A DNA stretch of 64,000 bases from Alentia gelatinosa (lineage: Eukaryota > Annelida > Polychaeta > Phyllodocida > Polynoidae): the NCBI GenBank assembly GCA_950022655.1, contig OX465584.1, forward strand, positions 60,762,841-60,826,840, in the 5' to 3' direction. Shown here in pieces: positions 30,748-41,329 of this stretch. Under the pieces are notes generated by a model, which saw nothing but the letters and a program-made list of their open reading frames with translations, did no database searches and was not told the DNA's origin. Position 1 is the first letter of the stretch. Each line of letters begins with the position of its first letter. Both the position numbers and the translations under genes were made by a program.

Positions 30748-32495
30748 ATGGCATTTCTGGCCTTAGCGGCGATTATAAGGTTGGTCACAAGCCCATTCCA
30801 TAGCTTTGATTCTGCCCGACGAGGCGTGTCTCAGTTTAACACTGTAGGCACCAGTCTTTGCTTCATCACTTAGCCTTACAATATTTTTCTAAGCAGCGTA
30901 ATGATTTCCTAACGACTATCGACCTCAATCACATCTCAGTTACATCATACCCACACCAAAAGCATTCCCCTCTTTTCAGTGTACTACACTTCTCATCAGC
31001 ACTGGACTCGGTTGTGTCAAGACCAAACTTCGGAATAACATTCCACAAATTGCCAAAAACATTATTAACAGGCCACAGGCAAGCCTCCCTGGTCCTTACC
31101 ATTGATATATCCCATCTCAACTCACCCTCACCACCCCTTCTTATATCACCCATTCTTAACACAAACCTTTCCACTGATCCCATCCTATCCACTAATGCTA
31201 AGAATATTGATAATGCCTCTTCCACCCTGTTCCACACAATTCTCACCCTGCACAAAGAGATTGACAGCTACCGTGAAACAAACCACTCACGCACTCGCCG
31301 CGCGCTGATCCAGCCTTTAGGCGACATTTTGTCAGACTTTATCGGCACAGCCCGGCAGCCTGACGTGGACCGCGCAAACGAGCATCTACAATCAGTAGAG
31401 CTCTATTTATCATCTGGTGTGAGGAATGAGAGACAACGCGACCGCGTGCTCCTCAAGCTGTCGCCTCTCACTGCGCAGCTCGTCAAAGAGGCCTCACACC
31501 AGACCGCAGTCAATCTCCTCCTTCTGAAAAACCTTTCCTCCGCGATCGCATCTATCGATGACGATTTTCACATTCTTCTTTCTAACCTCCACCTCAGCAC
31601 TCACGCAACGAAAGAAGCGACTTCCCTCTTCACTACAGCACACACACAGCTCACTCTACTCTCCAGACTACTTACCACACTAAAACAACTGGCGATCGAC
31701 CTTTCGGAATTACAGTCATCGCAATTTCCCCGATATCTAGTTTCTCCCACACTACTAGCAGAATCGCTCGATCAGCTAGCTTTAGACCTCCTCAACAAAA
31801 ATTCGGATTTTTCCATTCTCACCTTACCACAATCCTTCCACTACTCCCAACCCATCGAATCCTTTAGCCTAATAGAAGACCTCATCACTATAGAATTCGA
31901 AGTCCCAATCGTATCAAGACCCTGCAGCTACTCCATTTATAAATTAGTTTCCCACCCTATACCTTTCGACACTGTTCATCAAAACCGCTCCGGTTTTACA
32001 CATCTCAACAGCATTCCACCCTATCTTGCAATGAACTCTGCAGACATGACATTTGTGGAGTTAAGCGATTTAGACTTATCTATGTGCACATCCCGCACAA
32101 TCTACAACTGTCCACTCCCCCTTCCCATATCTCACATTTCAAAACCCACCTGCACACTAGCGCTCTTCCTCAATAACCCGCGCCGCGTCTCAAGCCTTTG
32201 CACTTACAGTGTTAAACTGCTTGACGCACCGCCACCCTCTATCCACCCTTTATCTCCTGATACCTTCCTTGTTAGAACACCACAGACGCATGCCGCCCTT
32301 ACTTGTAACAACTCTAACACCCTAGTGCGAACATCCGTACGCAGCCCCTCTTACGCAATCGTAAAGGTACCCTGCGGATGCACTCTATCCATTAACAATC
32401 GATTACTTGTTTCACCCTCCGCCTCTTGTGAATCCAAACCCACCACCCAAATCTTCTTACACACCCTTAATTTACCCGTAATTTCTTCCTTCTGA
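30748..32495 (+). pseudogene. env: Env-like glycoprotein, signal-peptide start and main ectodomain, with one frame break
   Basis: An ATG at 30748 in frame +1 opens a short hydrophobic start (MAFLALAAIIRLVTS), a plausible signal peptide, ending at a stop at 30871. The main open frame, +3, begins right after a stop at 30837-30839 and has no ATG near its start; it runs 545 codons from 30858 to 32495. The two overlap at 30840-30873, so a frame break there is the simplest reading. About 150 residues into the main frame is a furin-like site (SRTRR) followed by ALIQPLGDILSDFIGTA, resembling the cleavage site and fusion-peptide start of baculovirus F and errantivirus Env proteins. A long helical region follows, then a Cys-rich segment (PCSYSIYK, LSMCTSRTIYNC, KVPCGCTL). 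Expected at membranes as a fusion glycoprotein; non-functional as read. Confidence 0.7.
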
Positions 32496-33169
32496 CCGCC
32501 ACCGCTGTCCTTCAAAGGCGACTCACTTCTCACCTTTCCCCCGAACCTCTAATTAACAAAGCACAATCAGACGCAACATCTCGCTCTGATTCACTGTATA
32601 AAAGCCTTTCAGACCTTAAGACACTCACTCAAGCCCTCACCTCCGCAGACAACTCTAGCTACACACTGCACTCCATCTCAGAACTCCTACGTCCAGTCAC
32701 TTCACACCCGCTTTTCGCAGCTTCTTCTACCATCTTAAGCACGATAGCCCTTCTCCTCTCTATATACACATTGTGTAAACTCTCCGCACTTTCTCCTCTA
32801 CTAACAATGCCCACCCTATCCTCCGCCGCTCTGGATCTTGACGCCTGGATGGACAGAATGTCCAAACTCGACGAAAAAGAGGAACAGGTCGAATCCAACA
32901 CCGCCCGGCCACCATATGCCAGCCCAACGACCAGAGCCCCGCCCACCTACCTTAACTCTTATATCTCCTCCCCCCTCATCCGTATCATTCTTATAGTCGT
33001 TCTCGGAATGATACTTTCCCGACTCCTACCCGCCTTGTGGCGCCGCTTGAAATCATTCAAAATGCACCACAAGCAGTCCCCCACTGTCCAACTTAAGTAT
33101 TTTTCCGCTCTCGATGCTGCACCCTACCCCTCCTACCCATACCAATGGAGACAAACATCTTTACCCTGA
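32471..33169 (+). pseudogene. env: Env-like C-terminal part with two hydrophobic segments, in a shifted frame
   Basis: Frame +2 is open from 32471 and overlaps the end of the main env frame by 25 bp, so the stop at 32493-32495 is probably due to an indel. It contains a helical stretch, then a hydrophobic segment near 32718-32790 (STIALLLSIYTL), a charged loop (WMDRMSKLDEKEEQ), and a second, stronger segment (IRIILIVVLGMIL) near 32980-33020 followed by a basic WRRLK. The last would be the membrane anchor and the rest a short cytoplasmic tail. Two hydrophobic segments are unusual; the first may be peripheral. Confidence 0.65.
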
Positions 33170-33567
33170 CCAACGCTCCCTCCATACGCTCCACAACACT
33201 CTCCCCTTGCCTATGGAGAACGCTCTCCGTCCAGTGGTCTGGCCCCATCACCATCACGGTCCAAGGTCAGTCCCACGAGATCCACCTACCTTCAGACATT
33301 CCGGTCCCACTGTCAGCTCGATGGACTGTGTTCCGCGCTACAAGAGGACTCGTCATCGCAGCTGTCACGGTCACAGACGTGCAAGGATCGGACACGAGCC
33401 AGATCCCCTGGTGCCGACAAAAACCACCACCGTGTCGCCCTAGCTGGCCTGGCGTCCTACATAATCGCACCAGGATCATCAATGGACGAGGAGCTGAAGC
33501 AGCTCAATCCTTGAGTCAGGTAAAGTCAATACGCTCACATCACAACGAACATCGCATACACTCATAA
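33145..33567 (+). CDS. possible small accessory ORF after env
   Basis: A 140-codon frame with ATG at 33145, overlapping the env end by 25 bp. No recognised domain. It has alternating hydrophobic stretches (ARWTVFRATRGLVIAAVTVTD) and a Pro/Cys-rich part. Overlapping frames of 60-110 codons exist, so it may be fortuitous. Its position between env and the 3' LTR is where accessory genes of retroviral elements can lie. Confidence 0.3.
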   Translation: METNIFTLTNAPSIRSTTLSPCLWRTLSVQWSGPITITVQGQSHEIHLPSDIPVPLSARWTVFRATRGLVIAAVTVTDVQGSDTSQIPWCRQKPPPCRPSWPGVLHNRTRIINGRGAEAAQSLSQVKSIRSHHNEHRIHS

Positions 33568-33810
33568 CGCACCACAACATTTACCCGTCCTCTGTTGATG
33601 CATATCGTTGTTACGTATCACGAACTGTCAGACTGCCGCTTATATACCCCCCCAGCCCAGTCCAGATTAACTTGTCTCCCATTGTTTGTGTCATGACGCT
33701 GCCACACTAGTTTGTAATCGTATTTATTTGGTAACTACAAATTATGTCATCATAACTTACGTTTTTTCAATAACTCATCGGAGTGAGTTTTCTGTTTCGC
33801 CCGGGGATAG

Positions 33811-34088
33811 TGTCACGATCCAAAATATCGGTTTGTTAAACATACAGATCATATCCCTCGGCCTTATGGATCAAGCCGGCTGCGTGTCACGCCGCGTGAG
33901 GTAATCCCCCTTGGTTACGATGAATACGGGTTGCCCTCACGCGGCTGAGGGCAGCAGATAATCCTGATCTCGACATACTCGAGGCAGTCCGGTCAGAGAG
34001 GCATTGTAACACCATCTGCAATAAAGCTTGTAATGGGACGAAGCCTTGGAGTCACTCATTTAGTTTACTAGTCACACAGATAGTAACA
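33811..34088 (+). repeat. 3' LTR of the Gypsy element
   Basis: 278 bp, matching 24230-24507 except at about four bases. AATAAA at 34020-34025. It is preceded by CCGGGGATAG, a short purine-rich stretch that may be the plus-strand primer. Confidence 0.95.
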
Positions 34089-34905
34089 AAACATCCTATA
34101 GGCATATAGACACCCTATAGGCATATATACACCCTATAGGCATATAAACACCCTATAGGCATATAAACATCCTATAGGCATATAGACACCCTATAGGCAT
34201 ATAGACATCCTATAGGCATATAGACACCCTATAGGCATATATAGACATTCTATAGGCATATAGACACTCTATACGCATATAAACATCCTCTAGGCATATC
34301 GACATCCTATACGTATATAAACACCCTATAGGTATATATATAGACATCCTATAGGCATATAGACATTATATAGGCATATAGACACTCTATACGCATATAA
34401 ACATCCTATAGGCATATAGACATCCTATACGTATATAAACATGGGTCCTATAGGTATATATAGACATCCTATAGGCATATAGACATCCTATAGGCATATA
34501 GACACCCTATAGGCATATCTAGGCATTCTATGGGCATATAGACACTCTATACGCATATAAACATCCTATAGGCATATAGACATCCTATACGCATACAAAC
34601 ACCCTATAGGTATATAGACATCCTTTAGGCTTATAGACATCCTATATCTTATCATATTTTTGTTTTTCACACCTAGCCAGTTAAGTGGTAGAAACCACTA
34701 TTATCGAAGACTTACAAATGCTGGTTATTGATTGTACACAGGCAGCTCCTGCCTTATCGTACCCAGGGTAAATAAAATGATATAAAAAAGCATAACGAAA
34801 CATATAGACATCACCTTTAGGCATACGTTCACCCTATAGGCCTATAGGCATATAGACACCCTATAGGCATATTTATATACACCCTGTAGCCATACAGACA
34901 TCCTG
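34089..34905. repeat. right part of the 19-bp minisatellite
   Basis: More than 30 units of CATCCTATAGGCATATAGA type to about 34665, with variants (acgcatataaa) and small insertions. A break of about 135 bp follows, then further units at 34800-34905. It continues the array interrupted at 24229. Confidence 0.85.
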
Positions 34906-35240
34906 TAGTCAGATATACATCATGTAGCCATACTATCAAGAAACATCAATAATTTCACATGATTGTTTGTATGGCATGAATTATCTTCGTGGAATGATAT
35001 CATGAAGCAGAGCTGAGTGATATCTTAAGCGTGTAAACAAGCATTAAAACGAGTGATGTTTAAATATCATCCTGCCCCATTACGTTTATATCTAACTTCA
35101 TATGTCACCCATGGCATATACATATTTTATGGCATAACTGATATACAGTCACACCCTACCCTGAATAGGAAACATGCTACAAGGTACGTCCATGGAATTG
35201 GGACAACTACAATGAGAATATATCGTTAACTATGTAGATA

Positions 35241-35690
35241 TAAAATCCATTGCACATCTACCGATTTCGGAATTTTGATGTACCTTTGTCGGTGACGAAG
35301 GAACAATGCTTTGTTTCAGGCAAGGTATCCTAACGGAGTCGGACCATCTAGGGCAACTAGGCAAAGGTCAGCCAACTATTAGTGAACCCGCCCCCTTGAG
35401 TGTTCTTTTGTTCCCGACTAGTTGTTGTTCGATGTTCCTCAATTACTTGACAAAAGCTTTTCAACATGTTGATAAATCCAGTCAGCGACAGAGAAACATT
35501 TTGCTGGCAGACAGCGACCGACGGAGCATCTAAACTAATCGATTTGTAATACTTGTAGGGGGGGGGGGGGGGGGCGCCACAAACAGGTGGAGTGTTGATT
35601 GCACATCCCCAACGATTAGTGACACGTAGTGGTTCCTTTATCGGTGGCCTTTTGTTGGTCAGAAACCGTATTTTAGTCGTTTGGTGTACA
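35241..35690. mobile_element. MITE family F-j, copy 2, with an 18-G run
   Basis: It starts at 'attgcacatctaccgatttc' and keeps 'ggtatcctaacggagtcgg' and 'aacgattagtgacac'. A run of 18 G lies at 35557-35574. The right end is less regular. Confidence 0.55.
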
Positions 35691-35692
35691 TA

Positions 35693-36011
35693 AAGCCCAA
35701 TGCCCATCTACCGATTTCGGAACATTTATGTACGTTTGTCGGTGACAAACGGAGGGTAATTTGTCTCAGCAAAGCCATCCTAATGGAGTCGGTAGATGTA
35801 GGACAGCTAGGCAAGGCTACCCAGCGATTAGTGAACACTCGGTTTCTTTGGTTTTTGCCCTCGCCCAACGATTAGTGGACCATACACCGATTTTATCAGT
35901 GTGCAGGTCGAGCGAGGGGTTACGGAATTTGCCTGCGACAAGGTGACCGACTCCTATACGATTTGGGAACTAATCGTTCAACCCTAAATCGGTAGATGGG
36001 CGTCCGGCTTA
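35693..36011. mobile_element. MITE family F-j, copy 3
   Basis: Left end 'aagcccaatgcccatctacc', right end 'cggtagatgggcgtccggctt', with the family body between. A detached right-end fragment occurs again near 36484-36530. Confidence 0.7.
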
Positions 36012-36529
36012 ATCATATCTCTGTCGGTTAGCGTAGACTGATTTTCTTAGGACTAATACCCTCCTCCCCCTCTCTGGTTGCCCGCTGTGGTGGCCGCTGG
36101 TCCAGCGACAGGATGCATAATTGGCCTGCGACAAGTTCACCGATTTCTATAGGCTCTATTGAGGTATCCCATAATTCAGTCTGTTTACAAGTTCCGGTGT
36201 TCGCTGGTTGCTGACGTTGCATGGTGATCGACCTTTGAACCGTAACCCACAATTATTGCAGTTTAACGGTTTTTATAAATCTTCAAATTGCAAACCTGAT
36301 GTCAGAAATGGAAATTTCAGCTAATTCTACATGGAAATATGTGATTATATTCAGGTTCTCCAAACATAAATGGGAAAACTATGGTTAATGTGGTCGTGGT
36401 GTGCCCAGCCTATCGCAAGCGGAACTTGTATTTACCCTGGGCGATAATAGGGAGTTTAGTAACCTCTGGAGGGCATTTGCAATTTGAGAACTAATCGTTC
36501 GACCCCGAATCGGTTGGTGTGCATTAGAC
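36012..36529. other. intergenic sequence ending in an F-j right-end fragment
   Basis: The last 45 bp ('gaactaatcgttcgaccccg' to 'tgtgcattagactta') match the F-j right end. The rest is unrecognised. Confidence 0.4.
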
Positions 36530-36966
36530 TTACCCCTTTAGGGACGCCTGCCTGGGGCCTAGCTACTCGTAAGGATGGGTGCTGGTGGCAGTTTGTCTGG
36601 CTAGAGGACGGCCACATAATAGTTAAAACTGATATCCAAGTTTGTAATCATGCAGTATGATACATAATCATAAATATTTTATTTCTTTTTAATAGAGATA
36701 CTAAATATGATGTTATATCTACATATTCTGAAGATTTCATGAATATTGCTATATTATTTCTTTGTTAAAACATTTTTGTTAATATTGGGACAATGATGCC
36801 TCAATGCATCATGCGTCTTTAGTGCGGTGATGTATCCAGGCATCATGCATCTTTAGCACGGTGATGCCGCTAGGCATCATGCGTCTTTAGTGCAGTGATG
36901 CATCCAGGCATCATGCGTCTTTAGCATGGTGATGCCTCTAGGCATCATACATCCTTAAAGGGTTAA
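36530..36966 (-). mobile_element. MITE family F-i, copy in reverse orientation
   Basis: Ends TTACCCCTTTAGGGACG and CCTTAAAGGGTTAA. Near the right end is a row of GATGCC / GGCATC palindromes separated by 'gcgtctttagtgcggtgatg'. Its body is nearly the same as 63680-64000 in reverse complement. Confidence 0.75.
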
Positions 36967-37183
36967 TAGCCACTGGTTTAGAAAACCGGTCTTTATTGTG
37001 TGTAAACTTAGCAGAAGACAGTCAATAGAAACTGTCTTCTCTGAAATGGCCTGACAATGTTTTCCATATTTTGAACTGTTAACAGAACATCAGCAGCTGT
37101 TTGCAACTCCTTTTCTCTGACAACAAAACTCCACCCAATCTATTGAGGCTTTAAATCCAAGTAACCAAACACAAAAACAAGCC
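36967..37183. other. intergenic sequence
   Basis: A small hairpin (cagaagacagtcaatagaaactgtcttct, shown here as AGAAGACAGT and ACTGTCTTCT around 37012-37042) is the only structure seen. Confidence 0.35.
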
Positions 37184-37600
37184 ATGGAAGCAGGACCGTT
37201 CGGCAGAATGCCTTGGGAAATGGACCGGAAAATATTTGTTTCCTGCAAGGCGATTGGAGCGGTGATAGGAATCGGCCCTCAATTTGAACTTTACATCAAT
37301 TCAACAAATAGACACAGGCATAGCATAAAACACCGATTAAAAGCACAAGAAAACGAATTGCTCTTCGGGCGCTGGATCCATTCGTGCCTCGCCTCGAGGG
37401 TGGTTGCAGTGGGAATCGGGGAAATTACAAATGCCAGTCACTTCGCCGATAATATTACAAGCGAGGCTTCCACAGCGAGAACCCTGGGCCTAGAAACCAT
37501 CCGTGGCTGTCTACGGAGGCTAATAAATAAAGAATTGACGCTCTACTGTCATTGGAAAATATCAGCGCAGAGGTCTGCAGGGAATTGGTTGGCGACATGA
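37184..37600 (+). CDS. unrecognised 138-codon ORF
   Basis: ATG at 37184 in a good eukaryotic context (aagccATGG). The predicted 138-residue protein has mixed composition without repeats or low complexity, and no signal peptide or membrane segment. I recognise no domain. It lies between MITEs with no neighbours to inform it. It could be a chance frame or an exon; no flanking splice signals were convincing. Confidence 0.25.
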   Translation: MEAGPFGRMPWEMDRKIFVSCKAIGAVIGIGPQFELYINSTNRHRHSIKHRLKAQENELLFGRWIHSCLASRVVAVGIGEITNASHFADNITSEASTARTLGLETIRGCLRRLINKELTLYCHWKISAQRSAGNWLAT

Positions 37601-37896
37601 GAGTGGGTTGTATTTTCAGAGGTGACTTTTTTATCGAAACTTAATCATGGGGTGGGGTTAATTAGTTTGACCTGCTCAGAGTAGTCACCAGCCTAAAGAG
37701 TTCCCAAAGGGGATCGAGGGATAGCCGGGGGTGGAATTTCAACTAACTAGTTGTTCATACGCCGTATAGGGAAGAGGATTTTGAACAGTAGTCGTCCATC
37801 AGGGAAAATAATCCCTGTGTAAATTGGAAAAGTGTACCGTATGAAGGAGCGTATATTATCTTAGCCTGGAATAAATGTTCATAGGCTTAAAGCCCT

Positions 37897-38314
37897 CACT
37901 GCACGAAAACCATCATTTTACATATGAATGCGCCCGGCGTATATAAATAGGTATTTTGCGTCACGCCTATCCCCCGTGTGTATACACCTCATCTGTAGGT
38001 GTATATATAAGCGTCCAGTGAACAGGACTTCACTGAGAGCGGGCGGGGGGAGGTGGCGGGGGGTGGGGGGGGGGGGGGTTCGGGGGGAGGGCTTCCTACT
38101 GAGGACACCTGTACTTCTACCAACACAAAGGGGCGGGAGGGGGAGGGGGCAGAGGGTATTTTCTCTCATATACGCCGGGTGTGAAATACAGCCAAGACGC
38201 GTCTGTCGTATATAAGGCCTGGGCGTATATAAATGAAAACAAGTCAATATTCAGCCAATACGTGCACTTCCGTATTGGCGTATATATGAATAAAATGGTG
38301 GTTTTCGTGCAGTG
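37897..38314. mobile_element. fold-back MITE family F-l with a G-rich core
   Basis: The left end 'cactgcacgaaaaccatcat' and right end 'atggtggttttcgtgcagtg' are inverted repeats extending inward through 'ggcgtatata'-type pieces. The core at 38038-38160 is strongly G-rich, with runs of up to 12-14 G and many GGG tracts. Related pieces occur near 12565-12680. Confidence 0.75.
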
Positions 38315-38417
38315 CCTGTCTCCACTTTGCGATCCAAGGTACATAGGTACGTCCAGTCTAAGACTGGGTGTACCTTCAGGATCGCAACGCGGCAAAACGC
38401 ACAGTGGAGACATACAC

Positions 38418-38555
38418 AATATTGACTGGTTTCAGATACAAGCGGCTGAATGCTCCGAGGAGTAGTAATATCCGAGCGTATGCAAGGCTATTGCGTAGAG
38501 TCAACTCCGAAGAGCATAAGCCCGCTTTTATCTGAAACCAGTCTATATTGTATTT
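38418..38555. repeat. palindromic unit F-m, copy 1
   Basis: 'acaatattgactggtttcag' pairs with 'ctgaaaccagtctatattgt', with inner pairs 'gctccgaggag' and 'actccgaagagc'. The same hairpin plus its right flank (to about 38770) recurs at 47224-47560. Confidence 0.8.
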
Positions 38556-38769
38556 ATTATCCACCTTTTCCTGACAAGTGACATGTTTATATCAGTTCGT
38601 TTTAGTTATGCCCTATTTTTCCATACGCACTATTTTTCCGTATGCGCCACCCGGAGCATACAACATATCCGTATGCGCCGGGTATGTCCATACACACTCC
38701 CTATGTGTTTTCTATGGACACTTTGTATTAAGTGGATAATAAAGAAAGTTTCCCTCCAGTCTGAGACTG

Positions 38770-39050
38770 GAAGTACGGGTACACCCAGTCTCAGACTGGA
38801 AGTACCTCATGTACCCCGGAACGCAAGTCAAACATGTTTGATATTTGGTATGCCCAGTCTGAGACTAGGCGTATCTATGTACCTAGGCGAGCGCTCTAGT
38901 CGCGAGCGGGGCAGTCTCCACACAGATTCGGCTTTACCTTGTGATCCGAGGTACATGCGGTACCCAAGATCGCAAGCTATATGGAACGTCTCGCGATCTT
39001 TTCCCTCTGGAACAGGATCGCAAGCCCCCAACCCAATCGCACAGTGGAGA
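38770..39050. repeat. mosaic repeat with 'cagtctgagactgg' and 'cttgcgact' motifs, family F-n
   Basis: Short inverted phrases such as CCCAGTCTCAGACTGG and 'caaacatgtttgatattt' recur, as in 50940-52320. No coding frame. Confidence 0.55.
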
Positions 39051-39514
39051 AAGGCCTTAACATTAGGAACTCGTTCTCAACAAGCTTGCAAGTATGGCAA
39101 CTCATTCTCAACGGGTGATGAACAGATAAATACTCCCAGGCTAAGATAAAATCAGAAGCATTTTCGTGCTTGGTCTGAGTCCCCATTCACCATCTCCTTT
39201 GGAGTGCTTCAGAATATTCACTCGACTATCGCCTTGTTCATATTACTGTGCACTCCAAACTCGATAGCGAACGAGGACACAGACCAAACACTCACCAGTT
39301 TCTTTCTTATTATTTTATTACCCACCTAATACGGAGTCTCTAACTAAACCTATGGAGCCTACAGATGGCTACTGAATAGAATACGTGAAGCCGTATTCAG
39401 TGGCGCCAGAATAGGGGGGGCAGGGGGGGCGACTGCCCCCCCACTTTTTTGCCAGCCAAAAAAAGTCAGCAGCTTCAAATTTTACTCAAACGTGTGTAAA
39501 ACCTGTCTTGCAAC
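39051..39514. other. intergenic sequence with a short G/C hairpin
   Basis: GGGGGGGCGACTGCCCCCCC near 39424 forms a strong hairpin. It and the following 'actttttt' resemble 44337-44349 on the far side of the composite element, so the two may be halves of an outer repeat. Confidence 0.4.
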
Positions 39515-39795
39515 AGTGGCTAAGCCTTGACTTTTCACCATGGAAAAGTGTCAAAGCCAGACTTATTAGCATGCAATGATGGCTAAGCCCTGACTTTTCA
39601 CCGTGAAAAGTGTCAAAGTCTGACATTTTAGCATGCAATGATGGCTAAGTCCTGACTTTTCACCGTGGAAAAGTGTCAAAGTCTGACGCTTTAGTGTGCA
39701 ATGATGGCTAAACCCTGACTTTTCACTGTGGAAAAGTGTCTGACTTTTTAACTAACCCCTGACTTTTCACCGTGTCAACGTCTGACCTTTCGCAG
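39515..39795. repeat. tandem repeat of about 62 bp, four to five units
   Basis: The unit contains 'ggctaagccctgacttttca', 'ccgtggaaaagtgtcaaag' and 'tagcatgcaatgat'. Units become shorter and more diverged to the right, where the last ones lose the 'gcaatgat' part. Confidence 0.85.
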
Positions 39796-40244
39796 ATACA
39801 CAGTAAATCTAGAGGAACAGCTGGGGGGTGTTGCATAAACCGGGAACGATCGATAAAACCATAACGAAAGTGTATAACGAACGTTGGTGATGAATAAAGA
39901 ACGAATTGTAATGTCATATACCAACAACGAACGTTAATCTTCAAAACGCAAAAAATTGAGGTGCATAAAAACCTTTCCTTGTTTTATCGTACGTTGTGGT
40001 TTCGTCGTTAACTTTCGTAGTGTCGCGTTGCATAAGGACAAGTCGACCCCGCAAACATTTATCGTTCGTTAATTCGGAAATTCATAAGACAATTTGTGTT
40101 GCATTTAAACAATTTGACCCTTCCAAAAGTGACCGAAGTGGCAACAAAGAACGATAACCCCAGACAAGTCAGGAGTTGTCGTAGTTTGAATTTTTTTCAA
40201 ACGAACACCCAAAACTTATCCAATCACGTGCCCAGCGTGTACCA

Positions 40245-40340
40245 GCCCCCCCCCCCCCGCCCCCCCCCCCCCCCCGCCCCTGCCTGCCTGCCTGCCTACC
40301 TGACTGCCTGCTTGCCTGCTTGCCTGCATGCCTACCTGCA
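40245..40340. repeat. poly-C and (TGCC)n microsatellite
   Basis: C-runs broken by single G (about 40245-40278), followed by repeats of TGCC with interspersed TACC, GACTGCC and TTGCC. Confidence 0.9.
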
Positions 40341-40390
40341 CATCCGGTTTGATCCTGGGCCCGGTTTTATCCCGGGCCCGGTTTGATCCT

Positions 40391-41236
40391 GGTCCGGGCC
40401 GCAGCCGTCCGGGCCGCAGCCGTCCGGGCCGCAGCCGTCTGGGCCACAGCCATCCGGGCCGCAGCCGTCCGGGCCGCAGCCATCCGGGCCGCAGCCGTCC
40501 GGGCCGCAGCCGTCCGGGCCGCAGCCGTCCGGGCCGCAGCCGTCCGGGCCGCAGCCGTCCGGGCCGCAGCCTGGGCCGCAGCCATCCGGGCCGCAGCCGT
40601 CCGGGCCGCAGCCGTCCGGGCCGCAGCCTGGGCCGCAGCCATCCGGGCCGCAGCCGTCCGGGCCGCAGCCGTCCGGGCCGCAGCCGTCCGGGCCGCAGCC
40701 GTCCGGGCCGCAGCCGTCCGGGCCGCAGCCGTCCGGGCCGCAGCCTGGGCCGCAGCCATCCGGGCCGCAGCCGTCCGGGCCGCAGCCGTCCGGGCCGCAG
40801 CCGTCCGGGCTGCAGCCGTCCGGGCCGCAGCCGTCCGGGCCGCAGCCGTCCGGGCCGCAGCCGTCCGGGCCGCAGCCGTCCGGGCCGCAGCCTGGGCCGC
40901 AGCCGTCCGGGCCGCAGCCGTCCGGGCCGCAGCCGTCCGGGCCGCAGCCGTCCGGGCCGCAGCCTGGGCCGCAGCCATCCGGGCCGCAGCCGTCCGGGCC
41001 GCAGCCGTCCGGGCCGCAGCCTGGGCCGCAGCCGTCCGGGCCGCAGCCGTCCGGGCCGCAGCCGTCCGGGCCGCAGCCTGGGCCGCAGCCATCCGGGCCG
41101 CAGCCGTCCGGGCCGCAGCCGTCCGGGCCGCAGGCGTCCGGGCTGCAGCCGTCCGGGCCGCAGCCGTCCGGGCCGCAGCCGTCCGGGCCGCAGCCGTCCG
41201 GGCCGCAGCCGTCCGGGCCGCAGCCGTCCGGGCCGT
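40391..41236. repeat. 15-bp minisatellite (CCGTCCGGGCCGCAG)
   Basis: About 55 units of 15 bp, some shortened by 6 bp (cctgggccgcag) in a recurring pattern. Because 15 is a multiple of 3 and the unit lacks stops, it gives spurious long frames of RPGRS/AAAVR type on both strands. It is flanked at 40343-40396 by units of the 17-bp type. Confidence 0.95.
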
Positions 41237-41329
41237 CGATTGATTAACAGTAAATCTAGAGGAACAGAGCTGTTGTTCGATTGATTAACTTGACACTGAC
41301 CCAACCAATAACTGATGGATGGACTAACT

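Larger units (their letters stand above)
24230..34088 (+). mobile_element. full-length Ty3/Gypsy (errantivirus-like) LTR retrotransposon with env, degenerate
   Basis: About 9.86 kb bounded by 278-bp LTRs with TGT...ACA ends and flanked by a 4-bp duplication AAAC (24226-24229 and 34089-34092) in a minisatellite. The internal order is gag, protease, RT, RNase H, integrase, env, plus a possible small ORF after env. RT-RH-IN order and a D,D35E integrase with a GPY/F-type tail place it in Ty3/Gypsy; an Env with a furin-like site and a following hydrophobic segment resembles errantivirus and baculovirus F-type envelopes. The LTRs differ at about four positions, so insertion was recent. Breaks: a stop in the gag tail, a frame change in protease, a frame change near the integrase end, two frame changes in env, and Asp to Glu in RT motif A. 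This copy is unlikely to be active. Confidence 0.9.

Noticed and set aside
24592..33567. A functional retrovirus-like provirus
   Set aside because: The element has several stops and frame changes and a changed catalytic residue in RT, so it is described only as a broken copy.
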